Source: Castor canadensis
Taxonomy: Eukaryota > Chordata > Mammalia > Rodentia > Castoridae
NCBI RefSeq assembly: GCF_047511655.1
Contig: NC_133401.1
Span: forward strand, 17,854,501 to 17,918,500
DNA: 64,000 nt
Direction of reading: 5' to 3'
Positions 56,390-64,000 of this stretch are shown here, piece by piece. The notes beneath the pieces are model-generated. The model worked only from the letters and a program-made list of their open reading frames with translations, did no database searches and had not been told where the DNA came from. Both the position numbers and the translations under genes were made by a program. Positions within the stretch are counted from its first letter, which is position 1; each line of letters starts with the position of its first letter.

Positions 56390-58600
56390 GAGAGAGGGAC
56401 ACTGGGTTCAAATCTCCTAGCTCATTTCATGTAGTGCATAGCTGGATCTAGGGACTTCATGATCTCTGTTTTATTCTTCACTTGACAAGCATTCATTACA
56501 CACTTGCTCTGTGCAAGGCCCTGAGGTAACAGGCAGTGGAGTATAGCAGTAACGAGAACAGATATAAATCCTGCCCTTGGGACAGACAATGAGTAATCAA
56601 ACAAAGGACTATGGAGTTTATCAAAGGTGATAAGTGCTACAAAGCCTAAAGAGGACAAAGAAGGCTGGGTGGGACAGTATGTGTCAGCCAGGCAAGGGCC
56701 CTCAGGAAAGGTGATATGTGAGCCAAAACCTGAATAAGGGAGAGAGGAATCAGGCTTAAATCTGGGAGAAAATTGTTCCAGGCAGAGGGAACAGCACATG
56801 CAAGAGCTCTGAGGCAGGCTAAGGAAGTAGCTCAGTGGTAGAGCACTTGCCCATGATGGGACATACTTATATGAAAATACTATTTGTTGTTTATTCCTAT
56901 AATCCCAGCTACTCAGAAGGCAGAGGTAGGAGGATCTCGGTCCAAGACTGTCCCTGGCAAAAATGTGAGACCTTATCTGAAAAACAGAAAAAAAAAAAAA
57001 AGATCGGGGGCATGGCTTAAGTAGTGCCACACTCACTTAGTAAAGGCAAGGTCCTGAGTTCAAACCCCAGTCCCACCAAAAAAGTTATTTATTGTCTATC
57101 TGGAATTCAAATTTAACTGGGCATCCTGTATTTTTATTTTCTAAACTAGACATCCCTACTCTGAGCAGAGGAATGTCTCAATTCCACTTAAATTTTAATA
57201 CGATCCCTCTGCTTGCTGGTGGAGATTAGACAATGAGGGGGGAAATCAAGAGGTCCAGTAGGGAGGCTACTGCCATAGTCCTAGCAAGAGGTGAGGGTGC
57301 CTTGGGTCAGAGTAAAAGGGAGGCTGATAGATTATGGATGGTTTTTGTTTTTTGGTGGCACTGGGGTTTGAACTCAGGGATTTACACTTGCTAGGCAGGT
57401 GCTCTACCACTTGAGCCACTCCACCAGGCCTTTTTTGTGTTGGGTATTTTCAAGATAGGGTCTTGTGAACTATTTACTCCGGCTGGCCTCAAACTGTAAT
57501 CCTTCTGATCTCTGCCTCCTGAGATAGCCGGGATTACAAGAGTGAGTACCACCACATATCATGAAGGAAAGGCCATGCCCAAGCTTGGCATTGGCATTCG
57601 AGACTGCTCTCCACTGGAGGACACACTCACACCCTGGCTTCTCAGACCCTGTTGCCCGCAGCATGGTGGCTCCAGTAAGGTTCATACCCTAATCCCCCGA
57701 AACGGTGAATTTGAGAGCCTTATGTGAAAAAAGATACTTTGCAGAAATGATTAAATTAAGGATGCTGAGATGGAGAGATTCTTTATGATTGCTCTGGTGG
57801 GCCCAAGACCACCACGAGGATCCTTTAAAGATGGACACAAGAGATCAGAGCCAGTGACAGATGTGATCAGAGGAAGGCGCCACAAGCCAAGGAATGCAGA
57901 TGGCCTCCAGAAACTGAAAAAAGGGAAACAGACTCTCTGCAAACCCTCCTGAAGGAAACCAGACCTGCTGACACCTTGACTGCAGATTTGTAATCCCAAC
58001 CCTTTCAGAGAATACACTGTATTTTCTCACATCTCTGGTTTGTGGTCTTTTGTTACAGCTACGCCAATAGCCCCCTGGGGCTGGTACCACTGCAGAAAGT
58101 TCTAGAAGACGATGTGGCTCTAGAATCAAGGCTTACATCACAGTAGAGTGGTACCTGTGTATGCAGTCATGTCTCAGGACGTCACTTTACACGCATTCTC
58201 CTTCAGGGTATCTGTCAGTCACCGTTTTGTTACCATGGTGACATCTTTAACTCAGGCTATGTATGAAAAAAGAGAGAGAGATGTTAATTAGGTTTACAGT
58301 TTAGGAGGCTGGAAGATCAAACAGTACAGCAGGCCTGGGAGGGACCCGGGCTGCCTCACTTCCTGATGGATGGGACTGGCGGGAGGGTGGGGCGGAGTCA
58401 GTGGGTTCTGTCTCCAATCAGCAGAGCACTGCCCTCCAAGACCCGCCCCCAATGACCTAATGTCCTCTTGCAAGGCCACGCCCCCCGCTTTTAAAGGCAC
58501 TGGAGTTTGAATTTAGGGCTTCAAGCTTGCTAGTCAGGTGCTCTACCACGTAAGCCATCATGCCAGCTCCTTTTAAAATCTTTAAAACCATTTCGATTAG
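56390..58600. repeat. Downstream of C5AR2: old repeats and SINEs
   Basis: Old 'gcaagagctctgaggcagg' repeat 56460-56830. Plus SINE 56830-57080. A further piece of old repeat 57180-57340. Minus composite SINE 57345-57560. An old LTR-like repeat 57620-58070 of the same family as 26805-27235. Minus tRNA-like SINE 58495-58570. 58140-58490 is unique with nothing recognised. Confidence 0.5.
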
Positions 58601-59260
58601 TGTGCATTAATTGCACAAAATGAGGGCTTTCATTGTGCTATTCTCACATACACACACGCGCACACACACACACACAGAACGTACTTTGACTGCATTCATC
58701 TCCTCTATTACTTTCTCTCCCCCTTCCCCTAACTTCTTTGCAAAAATTTTAAATGGGTTGCGTTATGACCTTTCCAGATATAGATATAATTCGATCATGT
58801 TCTCTCCTGTCCTCTCCACCTCCCACCTCTTGTAGGTTCTCCTCAAATAGTTTATGTTCACTACTTTTTTTTTTTTTTAGATCTAGATTGAGAAAACATC
58901 TGATACTTGCTTGTATTTCTGAGTCTGGCTTATCTTGCTTGATACAATGGTCTCCTGTTCCACCCATTTTCCTGCAAACACCATCATTTCCTTCTTCTTT
59001 CTGGCTGTGTAGTACTCCACTGTGTATCTACACCACGTTTGCTTTATCCATTCATTAGTTGTTGGGCGCCTGGGCTGATTCCACAGCGTGGTGTCATAAG
59101 CTGTGCTTCTTTGGATGTGGGTGTGCAGGTGTAGCATAGGTGGGTCTCATGTTAAATCTCCTTTTAATTTAGTGAGGAGCCTCCATATTTCTTTCCACAG
59201 CGGCTGCGCTAATTTACCTTCCCACTGGCAGTGTATGAGGGTCCTTTTCCCTGCATCCTC
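58600..59260 (-). mobile_element. LINE-1 3' fragment, antisense
   Basis: On the minus strand, 58883-59137 encodes a recognisable end of L1 ORF2 (WCRYTVEYYTARKKKEMMVF, then AGKWVEQ). The adjacent 59140-59260 matches the preceding ORF2 segment, and 58600-58880 the 3' UTR, with (CA)n at 58643-58678 and an A-run (complement) at 58865-58880. It is truncated and disrupted, with no intact ORF. Confidence 0.8.
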
Positions 59261-61040
59261 ACCAAGATGCTCACCCTGTCTCTTAAAGGCTCCATAGCAC
59301 TCCCAGTGGTGCCACCCCAGGACCCCTTCTCCAATCACACAGACCTCTGGAAGGGGATACAATTAAATCATATCCAAACTATGACAGGGTAGTTCTTCTG
59401 AGCACCCAGAAATAGGGTGAGATGCAGGGAGGGGAAGCTATCTGCCCAAGATCACACGGCAAGAAAATTGGAGAGGCAGAATTTGGGGTCAAACTGATGA
59501 TTCCATTCTTAATTAGCTCTTCACCAAAAATTTCCTTCAAGGGCTCATTCAGATGAGGCCTCCTTGAGGAAGCCTCCCTGATTCTCTGTCTGGGAGAAGT
59601 TCCATTCACTGAGTTAAACTCCAAATTCCCCAAGCATGACAACTGTACCTCTTTCATTTCTGTTTCTCTTTCCTCTTCCATCCTTGGTTGAGAGAGACCC
59701 AAGTTTAATTTGTCTATACCTAGTATTTTTTTGGAAGTACTGAGATTTGAACTCAGGGCCTTGTGGTTGCTAGGAAGGCCCTTTATTGCTTTGTTCCCAG
59801 ACCCTCCCCCCATTTTTTAACAACTAGACTGTGGGCCCCCTGGTGTTGGGGATCTCTTTCTTACTATCTCTTTTTACTATATACTGTAAAGAAACATGGC
59901 TTCTCAACAATACTTACACACACACATATATACATTTTGGGTGGGTCTGGGATTTGAATTTAGGGCTTTGCACTTGCAAAACAGGTACTCTACCATTTGA
60001 GTTGTGGAGTCCATTTTATTTTGGTTATTTTGGAGATGGGGGGGGGGTCTCTCGAATTATTTCCCTAGGCTGGTCTTGAACTATGATCCTCCTGATCTCA
60101 GCCTCCCATGTGGCTAGGATCACAGGCGTGATCTCTTTGCTTGTTCTTAAGTTTATTTATTTGAGACGTTTGTTTGTTTGAGACAAAGATCTTGCTACAT
60201 AGCCCATGCTGGCCTCAAACTCACCATTCTCTTGCCTTAGCCTCCCAGGGGCTGGGATTATAGAGTGTACGACCATATCCAGCTGTTTTCTTTTTCTAAC
60301 CATAAGTATATTGACTTCCTTAAATTCTCAAAGAACATGTGTTAATGATTTTTTCAAAGAATTAGTCTCGTGTTTGCTACCGAGCCCTACTGTTGGTTTG
60401 TGGTTTTCTTTTTAATTTCATGTTTGTCATTTACTTCCTTTTGGCTTTTTTTCTTTTTGGAGGGACTGGGGTTTGAACTCAAGGCTTCATGCTGGCAAAG
60501 TCTTCCCCCTTTCTGTTAACAGACTTTTGGGCAAAAACTTGGGCAATGGGAGTCCCAACAGACTGTGCTGGGCCACCCATCCCAATACCGTAATTAAAGA
60601 GACTAGTAGACCGGCAGGGATTGACAATCAAGGCCAGTCTGGTCCAAAAAGTTAGCCAGACCTCATTGTAACCAGTAAGCGGGGTGTGGCGGCACCCGCC
60701 TGTGGTCCCAGCTATGTGGGAGGCATAGGTAGAAGGATCGAGGTTCACACCAGCATAGGGAAAAAGTGAGAACCTATCTGAAAAAAATAACCTAAGGTAA
60801 GAAGGGGTGTGGCTGCCTAAGAAGCAGAAGGCCCTGAGTTCAAATCCCAGTACTGCCAAAAAAAGCAGAGATTTACTCAATACGGCCATGTCAGAAAGCA
60901 CAGATAAAGGGGTTCAATGACCCTCAAGGCTGCTTTTGGGGTACATACTTGAGCTTTAGTCTAAGTAGAGAAAGAATTGGGGCAGGGGAGAGAGATCTGT
61001 ATAATTAAGCAGGATTTGTGACAGTGTGGCCCTGTCCAGG
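59260..61040. repeat. Intergenic: MIR/L2-like pieces and SINEs
   Basis: MIR-like 59395-59490. L2-like 59524-59690. Minus SINEs 59725-59815 and 59935-60140. B1 60165-60285 (minus). Minus SINE piece 60455-60545. Plus SINE 60675-60860. No gene seen. Confidence 0.45.
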
Positions 61041-61350
61041 TCTCGGTCCTGGTTCCACAAGAGAAGTCCTGTCACTAGGAGACAATTCCCATGAGATGAC
61101 AGCTCCTGCTGGGGTGATCTTGTCGGGGGACGATCTGTCTGTGAGCCTCTGCCCTTGCTAGATTCCAGGGTGACTACAGGTTTAGGACAGTGACTGGAGA
61201 CTTTTAGGTGCCTCTGTGGGGTCTGGAAGAGGACTTGTAAAAGCCGACGGTGACATGCCTCAGTTACTCTTATCTCTGTGTTTTCAGCCTAGAAGGCAAT
61301 GGAACAGGCCAGGTATCACAGGCTTGCGACAGACACTCCTGAGTGAGTAA

Positions 61351-61731
61351 TGTTAAACTGAAAAAGGCGCAGAATAGACAGGCGGGAGACAGCTCAACGC
61401 CAGCACAGGGTATATTTGGGAAGAAACCCTGCAGAGGGGACCCCAGAAAGAGAGCTGGAGCTCCAGCTGCTTACAGACTGGGGGTAAATATAGGAGATAG
61501 GTGGAGAAGTCCCAGGAAGGTCACTGGGTGGGAAAACCCTCAATGGCCCTCTGACCCTCTGGAGATAAAGGCTTAAGGGCCAGTCACTCTTCTAGGCCAG
61601 GTGGGGGGTTTCTAGTTAATGGCTAAAGGTGGATGTTTATTTTTGTCTAAGGTCAGGTGGAGTTTCCAGTAAGTCACCTTCAAGGGGAGGGGGTCCAGTT
61701 CTAATATGGCTGTCCTTTTGTTCACCTAACA
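61351..61731 (-). mobile_element. Candidate ERV LTR, minus strand
   Basis: Read on the minus strand it would start TGTTAGGTGAAC and end CAGTTTAACA. The flanks are AGTAA and AGTAG, a possible 5-bp target duplication with one mismatch. I found no clear polyA signal, so this is weaker than the LTR at 49655. Confidence 0.35.
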
Positions 61732-62600
61732 AGTAGCACACCCCTTGCAGACTGAAGCAGGGGTCTCACCAAAGTGAAGGAGACAGATACAAAATGGAGG
61801 CAGGGATGTCAGCTGTTCTCCTACCTTTAGTTACCTTGTGGGCCCACGAACTGCAGTTTATACGCACCTGTATTTCCTTTTTTTTTTTTTTTTTTTAATT
61901 GTAGTTCTTTGAAAATTTTAAGCAGGAGGCTTACTTAACTTTTCCTCTTCTATCTTCTGATAAAATGAGTTGGCTTCTGCATGCTTTGTTTTCTATTTCC
62001 ACTGGGCATCCCACTTACAATACGTAAGTCAAATTTAATTCAGGTTGAGCATCCCTGATGTGGAATCCTGAAATCTGAAATGCGCCAAAATCCGAAACTT
62101 TTTGAGCATTCACATGACACCGTAAGTGGAAAATTCCACCCCTGACCTCATGTGTGGGGTCTCAGTGAAAACGTAGGCACACTAAAAGTCTTGAATAAAA
62201 TTATCTCCAGGTCTTGAATAAAATTATTTGTTTTGACTTCAGTCTCATCTTCACGATACCTTGTTATGTACATGCAAACATCCCAAAATCTGAAAAAAGG
62301 CTAGATGTGATAGTTTATTCCTGTAATCCCAGCTCCTTGGGTGGCAGAATCAGGAGAATCTCAGTCTGAGGTTGACCTGGGCAAATTTAGCTGGGAACCC
62401 TACCTGAACGCAAACTAAAAGCTTTAATAAAATGATCAGGGGACTGCTTAAACAATGCCTGAGCTTCCTCTCTGGCCTAAAACTTGTCCCCACGATCCTG
62501 GGGTGCATGTGGCGATCCTGGGGTACAAAGTGGCTGCGCATGGGGAAGGGTCGGGATGGGCCAGGTGCAGGAATTTGGAAATCTGCACCTTAAGTTTTCC
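61732..62600. repeat. Intergenic: DNA-transposon-like fragment and SINE
   Basis: 62033-62300 carries the familiar 'ggttgagcatccctgat' and 'gaaactttttgagc' blocks of an old non-autonomous DNA transposon (Tigger/MER-like; exact family not certain). A 7SL-like SINE lies at 62310-62445. The rest is unique. Confidence 0.4.
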
Positions 62601-62864
62601 ACCCGCCCCTAGAGGGCTCAGTGTACCCCGGCGTTCCATCAGAACCTCGGGGGGACGGTGGGGGGAGGGGCTGAGGGGCAGGAGCGCGCTGTGCGCAGGC
62701 GCCTGATGGGCCGTGTCTCCTCCGCCGCTCCCTATTGGCTCTTCTGTCTGCAGTAGGGCGGGGTCAGGCCGTCAGGGCAGTGTGCGCATGCGCAAGCCTA
62801 AACGCGTGCGCGTGAGGGGGGGGCTCCTAGGACCGGAAGTGGAGCGTCCGCTGCTTTTAGTGAG
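62600..62864 (+). promoter_or_regulatory. DHX34: CpG-island promoter and probable untranslated first exon of DHX34
   Basis: The sequence turns CpG-rich here. It holds an inverted CCAAT box (ATTGG 62734-62738), a GC box (GGGCGGGG near 62756), a palindromic NRF1 site (TGCGCATGCGCA 62783-62794) and an ETS/GABP site (CCGGAAGTG 62833-62841). A consensus donor GTGAGA begins at 62865, so a short untranslated exon probably ends at 62864. Gene identity rests on conserved order: in human, DHX34 (an RNA helicase of nonsense-mediated decay) follows C5AR2 on the same strand. No DHX34 coding exon is in the window. Confidence 0.6.
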
Positions 62865-64000
62865 GTGAGAGGCGGGGCGCATACTGGCGGTGGCGGTGGT
62901 GGTGGCGGCGGCGGCTGCTGCAGTTTGGTATTGAGCCAAGGGGTGAGGGAATCCCCAAGATGAGGAAAAATGTGGAGACAAGTCGAGGGGTCGCACTGAG
63001 CCCCGGGGAGACTGAGGGGAACGCGGCCTCTGGGGAGGAGTGAGGAGCAGACGATTGGGATGGAGGGGCGAGAGACCGGATCATGGCGGGGCAGAGTGAC
63101 GGGTGGCGAAAGGTGGACACCGACAGAAGAAAACCCGAAAAAAACGGGGTGATAGTGAACCATCCCGAAAAATGGGTAGAGGAGGAGACGGAGCCCAGAC
63201 CCAGATTTCAATTCGTGTCTGCCTCCTCTGGCTCAGTAACAGTGTTTTCTTAGAATTGCAAGAAAAATGTATGTTTACATGTGGGTACACCATTTATAAT
63301 GTGATTATATGTACTTTATATGTAGAGGCACAATATATGTATGTGTACAAATGTATAGAATTTGGAATACATTGATACGGTAGCACAAAAAGCTATTATT
63401 AAAACTTCAGACCATTGAGAGATGAAAGGATTAGATAGAGAAAAGGGGAGTGAACGTTGGGGCAGGGACTGGTGGCTCTCTCCTGTAATCCTAGCTATTT
63501 GGGAGGCTGAGATTGGGAGGATCGAGGTTTGAGACCAGCCCAGGGAAATAGTTCTCGAGATCCTATCTCCAAAAAAAACCAGAGCAAAATGGACTGGAGG
63601 TGTTGCTGAAATGGTAGAGCGCCTGCTGCTTTGTGTGAGTGTGAAACCCTGAGTTCAGACCCCAGTCCAAAAAAAAAAGTGAGAATTGGGAGACAAAATG
63701 GAGATCCAGGGGAAAAAAAAAGATTCAAAGAAAAGGAGACCTGAAGCGGGACAGAGGAAGAGACAGTAGGATTACAGATAAAATCAGACTGAAAAATGAG
63801 ATCAGGTACATACAGAGAGATGGGACCAGACTAGGAAAGGGAAGAGAGATGAGGTGGTAAGATGGACTAAGAAATAGACCATGCCCTGGAGATGTAGAGA
63901 GGATGACACACCTGCCAGGGGACATGAGCCTAGGAAAAGACACCAGGAGGTGGTCAGAGACATAGAGAAATTGGAAGATCCAGGTAATCTAAAAGTCTTA
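62865..64000 (+). other. DHX34: Probable DHX34 intron 1 (to the window end)
   Basis: The CpG-rich part continues to about 63130 and includes a GGC/GGT triplet run at 62885-62925. An AT-rich stretch follows at 63245-63420, then a plus composite SINE at about 63465-63680 and purine-rich unique sequence. No coding exon was recognised. Confidence 0.5.

Noticed and set aside
58883-59137. 84-residue minus-strand frame
   Set aside because: It is the end of a truncated L1 ORF2, not a host gene.

Overview
This is mammalian nuclear DNA, and the repeats point to a rodent. B1-type 7SL SINEs and tRNA-Ala/ID-like SINEs occur every few hundred bases. Many are composite elements that join a 7SL-like body to a tRNA-like body. 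This repertoire is not mouse or rat; a beaver/kangaroo-rat type rodent (Castorimorpha) is my best guess, with low confidence. Gene content and order (CCDC9, INAFM1, C5AR1, C5AR2, start of DHX34, all on +) match the block on human 19q13.3.

Layout. 1-8.99 kb: CCDC9 from the exon carrying its ATG (324) to its polyA signal (8985), with 11 coding exons giving about 538 aa. Two further in-frame exons (9119-9211, 10288-10391) could give a longer C-terminus. 11.1-12.2 kb: a CpG-rich promoter and the single-exon gene INAFM1. 12.2-30.8 kb: intergenic, mostly SINEs, LTR remnants and old LINE pieces. 30.87-31.01 kb: a probable C5AR1 promoter (CCAAT box, TTTAAA box) and untranslated exon 1. 31.0-38.6 kb: C5AR1 intron, including a 1-kb CCAC/CCAT satellite. 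38,579-43,296: two head-to-tail 2,359-bp units, each with a complete intact C5AR1 coding exon (349 aa). 43.3-55.2 kb: C5AR1 3' region, MaLR and ERV LTRs, SINEs. 55,376-56,389: C5AR2 (337 aa). 56.4-62.6 kb: intergenic with an antisense L1 and an LTR. 62.6-62.87 kb: CpG-island promoter and probable untranslated first exon of DHX34. The rest is its first intron.

How the genes relate. C5AR1 is the classical C5a receptor; C5AR2 is its non-G-protein-coupled paralogue (DIC in place of DRY/DRF). The main observation is the tandem duplication of the C5AR1 coding exon. The units look identical, and the junction is a chimeric SINE: its left part comes from the SINE downstream of the gene and its right part from the SINE upstream. 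That is the signature of unequal crossing-over between SINEs, within 26 identical bases. The duplicated unit carries the splice acceptor, coding exon and part of the 3' UTR. It lacks exon 1 and any AATAAA/ATTAAA signal, so both copies probably share one promoter and the polyA signal at 43,713. An assembly artefact cannot be excluded from sequence alone.
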